Assembly: GCF_000454545.1 (NCBI RefSeq) | Contig: NZ_CM002139.1 | Coordinates: 1,170,835-1,234,834, forward strand | Direction of reading: 5' to 3' | Length of the DNA: 64,000 nucleotides | From: Xanthomonas cassavae CFBP 4642 | GTDB lineage: Bacteria; Pseudomonadota; Gammaproteobacteria; Xanthomonadales; Xanthomonadaceae | Part shown: in pieces, positions 16,884-26,224 of the stretch | How the letters are laid out: each line of letters opens with the position of its first letter | How positions within the stretch are numbered: position 1 is the stretch's first letter | Notes under the pieces: model-generated | What the model was told of the DNA's origin: nothing | What the model saw: only the letters and a program-made list of their open reading frames with translations | Database searches by the model: none | Position numbers and translations under genes: made by a program

Positions 16884-17975
16884 CTATTTGCCCATGCACC
16901 GCTTCCAGCGCTCGTTCACCCGCTGCGCAAACCAGGCGGTGGTGAGCGTGCGGGTGATCTTGGGGCTGTCCAGGGTGATGCCCGGCAGGACCGCGCGCGG
17001 CAATGGCCTGCCGGCAGTGCCGTCGGCCAGCGCAAAGACCTGGCGATACAGCGCGCTGTCTTCGAATTCGAGCGTGGTACCCGCCTCCAGGGCGGTCCGG
17101 ATCTGGCGGTCGCTCATTGCCAACTGGCTGCCCAGCGCGCGCGCGGCGCGTTCGGTACCGCCGGGGGTGTCCAGGCTGGCACCGGGGGTGAGCAGGTCGC
17201 CGTCCAGCGCGAGCGCAATGCCGCTGGCCTTGCTCAGCGCGGCTTGAAACGCGGCATTGCGGCTGGCATACCAACCGGCGTTGAAATCGGCGAAGCGGTA
17301 CAGCAGCGCATCGTAGGTGGTCGGGTAGCCCAGCAGATGGGTGGTGCCGAACCACAGCCCGCCGCGGCGGGTGAACACCTCGTGGCGGATCGAGCCGTCG
17401 AGTGGATACGGATAGCGTGCAGCATGCTGTTCGGCAAAGGCGATGCTCACCTGCATCGGGCCAGCGGTATGCACCGGGTTGAGCCCGTCGAACAGGCGCG
17501 CGCCCAGCGGCACGCTGCCGGTGAAGTCCTCGAAGATGCGGCTCAGTTCCTGCTCGGTGCGCGCGGCGGCGATGCGGGTGGCGTAGCTGCGGCCGTCCGG
17601 CGAGGTGATCCGCAGCGCCGCATCCACCATGAAGCCGGGGAGATGGTGCGCGCTGGCGCGGCGATCGATTTCCGCACGCGAGATCTTGCCCAGGTTGGGC
17701 ACCACCGGGTTGGCCTGGTCGGTCGATTCCTGCTCGGTCACCGCCAGCACCGCGCAGATCTGTTCGGCGCTGGTGTCCAGCGCCTGCGACGACAGCGCCA
17801 CATACACATCGTTGGCCCAGCCGGCGCGGTCTGGCAGCGTGGCCGGCAGGCGGCGGGCGATATCGGCCTTGACCACGTCCGGCGGGCGTTGCGGCGTACG
17901 CGGGGCCTGGGTTGCGCAGGCCGACACCAGCACCGCGGCAAGCAAGGGCAGTACACGGAACAGGGAAAAGGTCAC
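16884..17975 (-). CDS. DUF1615 lipoprotein
   Basis: The 363-residue protein starts at a GTG with GGAG six bases upstream, then a signal peptide with lipobox V-S-A-C. It follows the DUF1615 pattern, including C-A-V-L-A-V-T-E-Q-E-S-T and G-P-M-Q-V-S-I-A-F. The E-x-E-S plus G-P-M-Q arrangement is reminiscent of lysozyme-like cell-wall enzymes, which is only an inference. It has its own start and lies between the broken DPP4 gene and a divergent diguanylate cyclase. Confidence 0.8.
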   Translation of the reverse strand: MTFSLFRVLPLLAAVLVSACATQAPRTPQRPPDVVKADIARRLPATLPDRAGWANDVYVALSSQALDTSAEQICAVLAVTEQESTDQANPVVPNLGKISRAEIDRRASAHHLPGFMVDAALRITSPDGRSYATRIAAARTEQELSRIFEDFTGSVPLGARLFDGLNPVHTAGPMQVSIAFAEQHAARYPYPLDGSIRHEVFTRRGGLWFGTTHLLGYPTTYDALLYRFADFNAGWYASRNAAFQAALSKASGIALALDGDLLTPGASLDTPGGTERAARALGSQLAMSDRQIRTALEAGTTLEFEDSALYRQVFALADGTAGRPLPRAVLPGITLDSPKITRTLTTAWFAQRVNERWKRCMGK

Positions 17976-18334
17976 GGCATCTCCAGCAGGGTCGGGGGCG
18001 GCAACTGCCGCGGGCAGTTTACGTGCGCAGGCCGTGGCGTCTTCATGCCACTAGGTGAGGGCGGCGCGGCGATTCAAGTCTTCTGCGCGCGGGCCGATAA
18101 CGGGCTCGACCCTCATGGGCGATCACGTCGCCGGCCAGCTGCGCCGGTCATGATGGCAGCCGCATTACCTCAAGCGCGCAGGCCTTGCTGTCTCGCTTAC
18201 TGGATTTCACCGCTGTGCAACCACGGGAGTGCCTGAGATGCCGCAGCAACCAGCCAGTGTCCAGGTCCACTGCATCGCCATGGGCAGCGCGCGCCCGCGC
18301 GGTGGTCCCTGTTCGCCATGAGCGATCGTTGAGC
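17976..18334. other. divergent intergenic region
   Basis: About 360 bases between the DUF1615 and diguanylate cyclase genes. The cyclase frame stays open upstream to 18185 but without an RBS; no other gene is supported. Confidence 0.35.
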
Positions 18335-20203
18335 ATGCCTGCCACCGTCTGGCGACGTGTGCTCATCGCCTGCCTGTTGCTGGTGATCAGCGCCATCGCA
18401 TGCGCGCAGCCGCAGCCGTGGAAAAGCATTGAATCGGCCACGCTCGACGACCCGATCGGCGCGTTGCAGATCGCCCAGCGCGCCCTGCAGCGGGCCAGGG
18501 CCGAGCACGACAGCGACGCGCAGTTCTGGGCGTTGCTGGCGCAGGCGCGGGTGCTGATTTCGCTGGAAGACAGCCAGGCGCGCCAGGCCGCGCTGATCCA
18601 GGCGCGCGGCCTGCTCGATCAGTTGCACGGCAGCGCCGCGCAGGCGCGGCTCTGGCTGGACATCGTGCAGTCGCTCAGCGATGTACGCGACAACCCCAAT
18701 CGCAGCATGGTGGCGCGCCTGAACGGCCTGCGGCAGCAGGCACGCACGCTGGGGCGCAGCGATCTGCTGTGCGAGATCGAAGCGATCGACATGTGGAGCA
18801 TGCTGGCCTCCGGCAGCAGCGACGAAGCCTGGAATGCGGCGCAAACCAGTTACCAGTGCGCCGCGCGCGAAGGACTGCTGGGCCTGGAGGTGGATGGCCT
18901 GACCCAGATCGGCTCACTGGCCAGCCGTGTCGCCGGCAAGGTCGCCGACGACAACGACGCGCAGGATTACCTGCAGCGCGCCCTGGCCCGCCTGCACGAC
19001 CAGCCGGCGCGCTTCCAGCGCAGCCTGATCGAATACGAATACGGCAGCGCGTTGGCGCTGCAGCAACCGGCGGCCGCCTTGCTGCATTTCCGGCGCGCGT
19101 TGGCGTTGAGCCGCGAGCTGAGCGATCAGGCCGGCGTGGCGGCGGCGCTGACCAATGCCAGCGAGGCCTTGATCAAGACCGGCGACGCCGAGGCAGCCTT
19201 GACGATGGCGCGCGAAGCGCTGCCGTTGATGCAGAAGCAGGGCAATGTCGGCCGCGTGGCGGCTTGCCATACCGTGCTGTTGCAGGCGCTCACCGCGCTG
19301 GAATCGCCCGAGCTGGGCAGTGCGATCACCGCGGCCAAGGTCGCTGACGACCCGAATCTTGCCTTGACCGGGCGCGTGGAGCTGGTCGATGCCATCGCCC
19401 AGGCGCTGGCCGCCGAAGGCCGGCATGCCGAGGCGTACCAGGAGTTGCAACGCTCCAACGCATTGCGCGCGCAGAACCTGGGCCGCCAGCGCGACACCGT
19501 GATGCTGCGGCTGCAGGCGCGCTATGAAGATGCGCGCCGCGACGCCGAAACCGCCGAGTTGCGCCGCCGCAGCGAAACTGCACGGCTGGCGCTGCAGGCA
19601 CGCGAAGCCGGCCAGCGCGCGCTCTGGATCGCGTTATGCGCGGCCTGCCTGCTGCTGCTCGGTGCATTGGTGGTGCTGGCATTCGGCGCGCGCCATCGCC
19701 GCCAGCTGTCGCGGCTGGCCATGCGCGACGAACTCACTGGCCTGCCGAATCGCCGTGCCATTCGCGCCGAGGCGCAGCAGCAGACGGACCATGCCTTGCG
19801 CACGCAAACGCCCTGCATGCTGGCCTTGATCGACCTGGATCACTTCAAGCTGATCAACGACGTGCACGGCCACGCCGCAGGCGATGCGGTGCTCACCGCC
19901 CTGGCCAGCGCATCGAAGCTGGCGCTGCGCGCGCAGGACCGCCTGGGCCGCCTGGGTGGCGAAGAATTCCTGCTGGTGTTGCCGGGCTGCAGCCCGGACG
20001 AACTGCCGGCGGTGTTCGCGCGCCTGCGCAACGCCGTGGCCGCCATCGCCATCCCCGGCCTGCCTGCCGAGCAACCGGTGCGGTTCTGCATGGGCGCGGT
20101 CAGCGTCACACCGGGGAGCGGGCTGGATGTGCTGCTTGGCCAGGCCGATCTGGCGCTATATGCCGCCAAGACCGCCGGGCGCGATCAATGGGCGGTGTGC
20201 TGA
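18335..20203 (+). CDS. membrane diguanylate cyclase with periplasmic helical repeats
   Basis: The 622-residue protein has a signal/anchor helix (about 9-25), a long Ala/Leu-rich helical region resembling TPR repeats (about 30-410), a transmembrane helix (about 430-452) and a C-terminal GGDEF domain. The domain is intact: D-L-D-H-F-K-L-I-N-D, G-G-E-E-F (about 541-545), and the inhibitory R-A-Q-D (RxxD) site ahead of it. It should make cyclic di-GMP in the cytoplasm in response to a periplasmic signal, with product inhibition. The start at 18335 is chosen for the signal anchor; upstream in-frame sequence lacks an RBS. Confidence 0.88.
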   Translation: MPATVWRRVLIACLLLVISAIACAQPQPWKSIESATLDDPIGALQIAQRALQRARAEHDSDAQFWALLAQARVLISLEDSQARQAALIQARGLLDQLHGSAAQARLWLDIVQSLSDVRDNPNRSMVARLNGLRQQARTLGRSDLLCEIEAIDMWSMLASGSSDEAWNAAQTSYQCAAREGLLGLEVDGLTQIGSLASRVAGKVADDNDAQDYLQRALARLHDQPARFQRSLIEYEYGSALALQQPAAALLHFRRALALSRELSDQAGVAAALTNASEALIKTGDAEAALTMAREALPLMQKQGNVGRVAACHTVLLQALTALESPELGSAITAAKVADDPNLALTGRVELVDAIAQALAAEGRHAEAYQELQRSNALRAQNLGRQRDTVMLRLQARYEDARRDAETAELRRRSETARLALQAREAGQRALWIALCAACLLLLGALVVLAFGARHRRQLSRLAMRDELTGLPNRRAIRAEAQQQTDHALRTQTPCMLALIDLDHFKLINDVHGHAAGDAVLTALASASKLALRAQDRLGRLGGEEFLLVLPGCSPDELPAVFARLRNAVAAIAIPGLPAEQPVRFCMGAVSVTPGSGLDVLLGQADLALYAAKTAGRDQWAVC

Positions 20204-20611
20204 GCCTGCGGCGTACCGAGGTGTTGCCACAATGGCGTGGTGCTGCGGCACAATCGTGCAGCAACGACGACAGGTCGTTGCCGTGAAACAGCCGAACGGC
20301 CCAGGATCGCATGCGCACCGATAGCCGCCTCTCCCGCATGTTGCACGCGACCAGGAGCACGCGAGGCAGGCGTTGAGGGCGGGCAAACGCCAACACGCCA
20401 CCACGCACATAACACGCGCGCGACGCTGCGCAAGGCGTGGCCGGCTCAGCCAGTTGCAGCATCCGGCATGCGGTGAGTGGTGAGCCGAACTGCCACGATG
20501 GGCGGAGTTGCTGGATGCAGCCAGGCCGGCCTCCTTGGGCGCTGCTCGGCGATCTGGCGATTAAAAGCCGGTGTCGCATCACTGCGCGCAAGGCAAGTCC
20601 CGTTGCAGCGC
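20204..20611. other. intergenic between converging genes
   Basis: About 400 bases. I see no supported gene, terminator hairpin or repeat. Confidence 0.35.
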
Positions 20612-21145
20612 CTAGCGTGCGCGCTGCCTGCGTGCTGCCGGTAGCGTTTCGCGCCTGGGCCAGGTGCCGTAGCTGTAGACGAACTGCTTCTGGTCGGCAC
20701 CGGCACTGGGATCGCAATGCCAGGAGCTGGCCACGACGCCCGGCTCCAGCACGCCGCCGACTTCGCGCACCGCCTGCGATTCGAACGTGCAGATCGGGCC
20801 ATAGCGCGCGCTGTCCCAATCCGGGCGCGAGGTCGGCCGCGCATGCTGCACCAGCACGATGTCGCTACCCTGGAAGTGATGCACCTGCGCACTGTGCTTC
20901 CGGTTGATGCTGAAATAACACGGCGCATGCACGCCCAACGGCAGCACCGCATCGCCGCGCACCAGGGTGCACATGCCAGCCTGCTCGCCCAGGCGAATCT
21001 CACGCCCGGCCAGCTGTGCCGTGGTCACCGGATAGCGTGTGGTCACTTCGGACATGGGCGGCGCGGGCGCCGTCTGGGCGCAGGCCGGGACGCACAGTGC
21101 CAACAGCAGCGTGGCCGGCGGAAAAGCAGTGAGATGAGCGCGCAT
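20612..21145 (-). CDS. hypothetical secreted protein
   Basis: The 177-residue product begins M-R-A-H-L-T-A-F-P-P-A-T and has a hydrophobic signal segment ending near C-A-Q. The mature part is a mixed-charge domain with several Cys (G-M-C-T-L, A-P-C-Y-F, P-I-C-T-F, W-H-C-D-P) that could pair, as expected outside the cytoplasm. The Arg-rich C-terminus may reflect compositional bias. I recognise no family. It is 77 bases from the methyltransferase gene on the same strand, so the two may be co-transcribed. Confidence 0.6.
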   Translation of the reverse strand: MRAHLTAFPPATLLLALCVPACAQTAPAPPMSEVTTRYPVTTAQLAGREIRLGEQAGMCTLVRGDAVLPLGVHAPCYFSINRKHSAQVHHFQGSDIVLVQHARPTSRPDWDSARYGPICTFESQAVREVGGVLEPGVVASSWHCDPSAGADQKQFVYSYGTWPRRETLPAARRQRAR

Positions 21146-21222
21146 GCAACGTCCGTGTCGAGGGCGGAGCAGTATCGCAGATCCGTTCCGACGCCACGCG
21201 GCCACGTAGCGCGCACCGCGCG

Positions 21223-22134
21223 TTACCGGCGCCCGGGCAAGGTGGCCAGCACCCCATCGAGCGCGAGCTGGGTGCTGAAGCCGGCCTTGGCAAGCCGCTT
21301 GCTCACCTCGTTGGGCACATCGCGCCCGCTGGTGAGCCTGTTCGGCGTACCGGTGTAGTGGAACAGCCGCCCGCCACGGCGCAGCACACGCGCCAGATGA
21401 TCGTAGAAGGTCTGCGAATACAGCTCGCCGGCGATGCCGAAGCGCGGCGGATCATGCAGGACGGCGTCTACCGAGGCGTCGGCAAGCATGGCGATCTGTT
21501 GCGAGACATCGGCATGGAGCAACTGCAGGCGTCCGCCGGCCGCTGCCGCATCCGGATCCGGCGACCACGGGTTGAGCGTGCGCAACCACAGCACATCGGC
21601 GTTCTTCTCGAACGAACGCAGCTGCGCCACGCCATCTTCCAGGCAACATGCCGCGAAGTAGCCCAAGCCGCCGCAGGTATCGAGCACGATCTTGCCGCGC
21701 GGGTTCACCAGCGCCACCTTGCGGCGCGCATCCTCGAACGGCGACACCTGTGCCGACGGCAGCATCTTGATGCCATCGATCTCGAAGGTGGGCGCGCCCC
21801 ATTCGGTGGGCACCAACTTGATCAACGCACCGCCGAATCGCGAGATCGGCGCAAAGTCGTCGTTGTCCCAGAAGTACAGCGTGCGGTCCTTGAGCTTGCC
21901 CGGATACGGATAGCCGCGGCCGCGCCACTGCCAGGTCTGCGCATCCAGCTGTGCAGTGTCGGTGCTGCGGCCCAGATCCAGCGAGCCGGTCCACGTGGCA
22001 AGACCGCTGCAGCGCGCTGCCAGCAGCGCCTGGGCATCGGGGAGAGTGAGTAACGGTCCGGAGTAATGGGTCACGGCTTGCACGTCTGGAGGCGGACGCG
22101 CATGCGCACGCCGTTGTGTGAAAGGGACTGGCAT
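21223..22134 (-). CDS. SAM-dependent methyltransferase
   Basis: The 303-residue protein has a SAM-binding core with L-D-T-C-G-G-L-G-Y-F-A (motif I), an acidic D-V-x-x turn, and D-P-P-R-F as the N/D-P-P-x motif IV typical of RNA- or amine-modifying enzymes. A roughly 130-residue N-terminal part includes W-R-G-R-G-Y-P-Y-P-G and F-W-D-N-D-D-F-A. The substrate may be RNA, but this is inference. The ATG at 22134 has an AAGGGG about 10 bases upstream; an internal GTG before T-H-Y-S-G is an alternative. Confidence 0.7.
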   Translation of the reverse strand: MPVPFTQRRAHARPPPDVQAVTHYSGPLLTLPDAQALLAARCSGLATWTGSLDLGRSTDTAQLDAQTWQWRGRGYPYPGKLKDRTLYFWDNDDFAPISRFGGALIKLVPTEWGAPTFEIDGIKMLPSAQVSPFEDARRKVALVNPRGKIVLDTCGGLGYFAACCLEDGVAQLRSFEKNADVLWLRTLNPWSPDPDAAAAGGRLQLLHADVSQQIAMLADASVDAVLHDPPRFGIAGELYSQTFYDHLARVLRRGGRLFHYTGTPNRLTSGRDVPNEVSKRLAKAGFSTQLALDGVLATLPGRR

Positions 22135-22557
22135 CGTAACCGACCCCTTGCGCGACGGCATCCGTCGTCGATGCGGCTATCAGCAGAGCGTGGTGCTGGT
22201 GAACGCACCAGGGCACTGCTGGCGTCAGCTTCGATGTCGGGCGTTTGCCTGGCATGCGCCGAGGGGCTGCCGGGTGATTTGGTGGATGTTGCGATCAGGG
22301 CAAGCCGTGCACAGGCAGGCATGCCGCAGGATGTTTGTGCTGAATCCTGCGGCCAGCACGGCACGATCTCGCCTGCCGGCGGCAGACCTGCAGGCGCCGG
22401 AGCGGGGTGCGGCGGATGGAGCCACACGCTCGAGCCCGGGCACTGATGGCCTGTCGATGCCGCCGCTGCGGTTCCGCTGACATCCGTCCCGTCGCATACT
22501 TCGGGCCGCCCACATCCACGCCTGGTCTGGATCGGCATCAACCGTGGAGTGTCGGCA
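22135..22557. other. divergent intergenic region with a small inverted repeat
   Basis: About 420 bases. A 10-bp perfect inverted repeat lies at 22323-22332 and 22344-22353 (11-base spacer). It could be a hairpin or a regulator site. No gene is supported. Confidence 0.4.
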
Positions 22558-23433
22558 ATGCTGAAAGGTGTGTTGTTGGGGTTTGCCTGCTATGCGGCCT
22601 ATTCGATCAGCGATGCATTCGTGAAGCTGCTGGAAGGTAGCTTGCCTGTGTACGAGGTGCTGTTTCTGGGCGCCTTGCTGATGCTGCTGGCGGTGCCGTT
22701 CCTGAAAAAGCCCGACGACCAGCTGCGCGAACTGGTCATGGCCAGGCAGCCAGCCCTGTGGCTGTTGCGCGCGCTCACCGGTGCCATTGGCAATCTCACC
22801 TCGGTGATCGCTTTCACCACCTTGCCGATGGCCGAAGCGTTTGCGCTGATCTTCTTGATGCCGATCTTCGTCACCGTGCTGTCGGTGGTCTTCCTCAAGG
22901 AAGAAGTGCGCTGGCGGCGCTGGACGGCGGTGATCGTGGGCTTTATCGGCGTGCTGATCGTGCTGCGGCCAGGATTTCGGCATCTCACCCACGGCCATGT
23001 GGCAGCAATCGTCTGCGGCCTGGTCGGTGCCATCTCGGTGATCGCCCTGCGCATGGCCGGGCATAGCGAAAAGCGCCTGACGCTGTACGGCGCCGGCGTC
23101 ATTGGCCCGCTGGTAATGGGCGCCATCCTGATGCTGCCGAGCTTCGTCTGGCCCTCGCTGTACCAATGGGGCCTGCTGGCCGGCTACGGCCTGCTCGCCG
23201 GCCTGGCTGCCATCTGCATGATGTACGCCACGCGCCTGGCGCCGGTCAGCGTGGTGGCGCCCACCCAGTACAGCCAGATGCTGTGGGCGATCGGCTTCGG
23301 CTACCTGCTGTTCCACGACCATCTGGACTGGCCGATGGGCGTGGGCATTGCACTGATCCTGGGCGCAGGCCTGTTCACACTGATTCGCGAGGAGCAGGTC
23401 TCGCGCTGGTGGCGGCGGACCAAGATCGTTTGA
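22558..23433 (+). CDS. EamA/DMT-family transporter
   Basis: The 291-residue protein has ten predicted membrane helices in two EamA repeats, with the usual G-V-L-L-G-F-A-C-Y-A-A-Y start, A-F-T-T-L-P-M-A-E-A-F in the first repeat and P-T-Q-Y-S-Q-M-L-W-A near the end. It belongs to the drug/metabolite transporter family; the substrate cannot be predicted. The ATG at 22558 has GGAG nine bases upstream, better than the in-frame GTG at 22549. It is followed by a repeat-rich tail. Confidence 0.85.
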   Translation: MLKGVLLGFACYAAYSISDAFVKLLEGSLPVYEVLFLGALLMLLAVPFLKKPDDQLRELVMARQPALWLLRALTGAIGNLTSVIAFTTLPMAEAFALIFLMPIFVTVLSVVFLKEEVRWRRWTAVIVGFIGVLIVLRPGFRHLTHGHVAAIVCGLVGAISVIALRMAGHSEKRLTLYGAGVIGPLVMGAILMLPSFVWPSLYQWGLLAGYGLLAGLAAICMMYATRLAPVSVVAPTQYSQMLWAIGFGYLLFHDHLDWPMGVGIALILGAGLFTLIREEQVSRWWRRTKIV

Positions 23434-23441
23434 GGCGGCGC

Positions 23442-23547
23442 GGGAATGGGGAATCGGGAATCGGGAATGGCAAAAGCGGTGGAGCCAGTGGTGCTGCGGC
23501 TATGCTCTTACTATTCCCTATTCCCTATTCCCTATTCCCTATTCCCG
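23442..23547. repeat. short-unit tandem repeats in inverted arms
   Basis: The left arm (about 23442-23470) has repeated GGGAATCGGGAAT-like units and the right arm (about 23511-23547) repeats CTATTCC. The two are complementary and can fold back. The right arm runs into the last codons and stop of the minus-strand dehydratase gene, so its stop codon is made of repeat sequence. This type of GGGAAT repeat cluster recurs in Xanthomonas intergenic regions from general knowledge. Confidence 0.8.
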
Positions 23548-24299
23548 TCTACAATCCGCGCATATTCGCCGCTGGCCTTGCTCAGGTGCAGCCACTGGTC
23601 GACATAGGCTTTCCATGCAGCGTCGTCGCGCGGGAGCAGGAAGGCCTTTTCGCTGTAGTCCAGCGGGTGATCGGGAGCCACGGCGCATAATCCGGGAAGC
23701 CTGGCCTGCTGGTAGAGCGCTTCGGAGGCGTCGGTGATCATGACATCGGCACGCCGCTCCACCAGCTCCTGAAAGATGGTGGTGTTGTCGGCGAACAGGC
23801 GTAGTTGCGCGCGCGGTAGCTCGCGCCGTGCAAAGGCTTCGTTGGTGCCACCAGGCGGTTCGATCACGCGTACCTCCGGGCGGTTGAGCTGGGCGACACT
23901 GCGGTAGCGGGCCTGGTCGGCGCAGCGCACCAGCGGGATCTTGCCGTCCACGTCCAGCACCGCACTGAAGCTGGCCTGGCGTTGCCGCTGCAAGGTCACC
24001 GAAATGCCGCCCACGGCGATCTCGCAGCGGTCGGCAAGCAGGTCGGGCAACAGCTGCGGCCAGCTGGTGCGCACGAAGCTGATCCGTGCATCCAGGCCGT
24101 TGGCCAGCGATTGCGCCAGCGCGATATCGCTGCCTTCGAAGGTGCCGTCGGCGCGCAGCAGCGAATACGGACGATAGTCGCCGGTGGTGCACACGCGTAA
24201 CACACCGGAGGCGAGCACCGCATCCAGGCGTGAGGTTGGCGGAGCCGCGTGCGCGATGCCGCAGGTCAGCAGTGTTCCGATCAAGATGCGAGCGCGCAT
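23532..24299 (-). CDS. pheC: periplasmic cyclohexadienyl dehydratase (PheC-like)
   Basis: The 255-residue protein has a signal peptide ending A-H-A and a type-II binding-protein fold like PheC: R-V-C-T-T-G-D-Y-R-P-Y-S, S-D-I-A-L-A-Q-S-L-A, S-W-P-Q-L-L-P-D-L, G-G-I-S-V-T-L-Q-R-Q-R-Q-A, P-G-G-T-N-E-A-F-A-R and C-A-V-A-P-D-H-P. PheC makes phenylpyruvate or phenylalanine from prephenate or arogenate in the periplasm. Solute-binding proteins share this fold, but the motif order fits the dehydratase better. GGAG precedes the start. The C-terminus ends D-G-N-R-E, formed by the repeat array, so it may be slightly altered. Confidence 0.8.
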   Translation of the reverse strand: MRARILIGTLLTCGIAHAAPPTSRLDAVLASGVLRVCTTGDYRPYSLLRADGTFEGSDIALAQSLANGLDARISFVRTSWPQLLPDLLADRCEIAVGGISVTLQRQRQASFSAVLDVDGKIPLVRCADQARYRSVAQLNRPEVRVIEPPGGTNEAFARRELPRAQLRLFADNTTIFQELVERRADVMITDASEALYQQARLPGLCAVAPDHPLDYSEKAFLLPRDDAAWKAYVDQWLHLSKASGEYARIVDGNRE

Positions 24300-24646
24300 G
24301 GCATGGCTCCGAGAGGAGTGCACATGATAGCGATGCCGGTGGATGCGACAGCTTTGCAGATCGGCGCGGATGCAGTGGCGCAAGTCGAGGGCCATCGCCT
24401 TCGTGCATCCTGGGGGGGCGGTGGCAACGTTGGCGCACCAGCATCTGGTCGCGACTTGGGCCACGTCGTTTGCAGCTGCTATTGCGCCATTGGGTGTCAG
24501 GAACGAAGACGCCAGGCTCTCGCACCGAGGGCGCTGCAATCCGGATGGCCTGTCAACACGAGGTTACGGCGCACGCTGGCCGGCTCACAGCCGGATAGCG
24601 CCAGCCGGCCTAGCGTGGTCCTACCCATCGCGCCCACGGAGTTACC
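24300..24646. other. intergenic region upstream of pheC-like gene
   Basis: About 350 bases without a supported gene; a minus-strand open frame here lacks start signals. Confidence 0.35.
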
Positions 24647-24856
24647 ATGCAGCTCACACCAGGCATTGCTCGCCAGATATCCACGCACGCCATGGCGATG
24701 CACGGCACACCAGATCCAGACACCAACGAAGACGAAGGCCCACTGGAAGAGCGACCGCCACAAAAGGGCGGCCTGCGCGAGGAGGTCGGCGAACTCGAGA
24801 GGGATGATGACAGCGCCCTGCCGGGGCGTGTTGGCGGAGGTCTTGCAGGCGGGTAG
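24647..24856 (+). CDS. small acidic hypothetical protein
   Basis: The 69-residue product begins M-Q-L-T-P-G-I-A-R-Q-I and becomes very rich in Asp, Glu and Pro (D-P-D-T-N-E-D-E-G-P-L-E-E-R-P-P), with a Gly-rich end. A GGAG lies about seven bases before the ATG. It may be a genuine small protein of unknown role, or chance coding; the opposite strand also has an open frame with a hydrophobic helix. Confidence 0.4.
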   Translation: MQLTPGIARQISTHAMAMHGTPDPDTNEDEGPLEERPPQKGGLREEVGELERDDDSALPGRVGGGLAGG

Positions 24857-24867
24857 CTTGTTGCGTG

Positions 24868-25716
24868 CTATAAGTGGCTGATGCCACGTGCAACCGCCAG
24901 GAGCGAGACGCTGGTATCGACCACGCGCTTGCCACGACTATCGGTGATGCGGATGGACAAGGGCTGGTTGCCCCGCCGTTGGCCCAGGAAGTGGTTGTCG
25001 TCCATCTTCTGCAGGCTCTTCCAGGCGCTACCCTGTTTCACTTCGAACGTCACCACCGGAGAGGCATGGTTGCGCACAGGTGTCATGCCCCACGCCCGGC
25101 GCAGCAGTTGCAGCTTGTCTGTCCGCGGGTTGCCATCCGGTGCAAGCAGCCCGCCGTTGTTGGCATTGTCCACGTCCCAGCTGCCCAGGAACGCGCTGCG
25201 CAGCCCGCTGTTGGCCAGATAGCCGCTCAATGCGGCCTGCCACTCCGGGTCGCGGGGGTCGCCATCGCCCAGGCCACCGCCGAGACTGACCTGCACCACC
25301 GCATGATCGGCCGCAAACGTGCCGAAATCGCGCCGCCAGGCGGCAGGCAGCGCCTGTGCAAAGTCCGGTGCTGCAAACGCCTCCGCCGCGTCGCGATCCG
25401 GACCGGCCAGTTTCGGCATCAAGACCAGCTGGCGCGTCGGGATGCGCAACGGCACGCATGCCAGCGGCTGCAGATCGCTGCCGGCGGCCTTGCGTGCAGT
25501 GGCGCTGCACACCGTATTGCTGCCGACACCTCCGACACCCACCACCCAGCGCGGCGCCACCGCAAGCACCGCCGCAGCGGCGCGCGGTCGTTCCGCGGAT
25601 CTGCAGCGGCTGGCCCTGCGCGTCCATCAGTTGCCCGCGCGTGTCGACCTGCACGGCCAAGGCGGTGACGGGGCCAGCAGCGCAAGTGCGAGAACCAGAT
25701 GGGAGCGTGGATGCAT
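24868..25716 (-). pseudogene. GH5 cellulase-like paralog, decayed
   Basis: Starting at 25716 (RBS AGGAGA) is a signal peptide, then in another frame Q-V-D-T-R-G-Q-L-M-D-A-Q-G-Q-P-L, matching the start of the cellulase at 45921. After a large gap it continues as V-L-A-V-A-P-R-W-V-V-G-V-G-G-V, matching codons about 208-220 of that cellulase, and on to L-R-R-A-W-G. The stretch with the acid/base Glu is deleted, and the nucleophile region reads V-Q-V-S-L-G-G-G where the cellulase has L-L-L-G-E-F-G-G, so Glu is replaced. It keeps a roughly 70-residue C-terminal part unlike the CBM2 of the intact gene. It cannot be an active cellulase. Confidence 0.75.
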
Positions 25717-26224
25717 GTAAGTCTCCTGGGTGACGGCTGCGCAGGTAACCAGCGATTGCCTGCCGCGGTTCGTGCGCCGAGTCAAGGAAGCGAGCGGGAG
25801 TGTGTATGCGACGACAGGTATGGGGCCGCGCTGGAATGGGGATTGCTGTTTGTGCGAGATGCCACGCCGCTGTGATGCAATCAAGCACAGGGCGGTCCGA
25901 TGTGCCGCTGTTCACCGCCCGCCGGGACATGCCGCATCGCGCACATCAGGCCTGGAAGTGCCTGGTGGTGCACACAATGTTGCGTGCTATCGGTTCGAGG
26001 TCATAGGGCGCCGGTCTTGATCGTCCGCTGATCGGCCGGGACCGGCGTCGCCTCCTCTGGCCGGCGCATGGCGGGCCAGCTTGCTGGACCCGCGTCCCAG
26101 CGCACCATGACGGGGCAGCGCGACTGGCCGAACTGCCCCGCGTCGCCCGTTTTTCATAACCCCTGGTGCCAGCCGGCGCGATCTCGTATTTTTGACGGCT
26201 TGTTCACTTGCCGGTGCCGTGCCC
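25717..26224. other. divergent intergenic region upstream of the permease
   Basis: About 500 bases. Near 26108-26155 there is a G/C-rich stem-like sequence followed by a short T-run, but pairing is modest. No gene is supported. Confidence 0.35.

Noticed and set aside
22225..23322. Long minus-strand open frame opposite the EamA gene
   Set aside because: It has no RBS, His/Gln/Arg-rich composition and lies entirely opposite a clear transporter gene; it is a GC-driven shadow.
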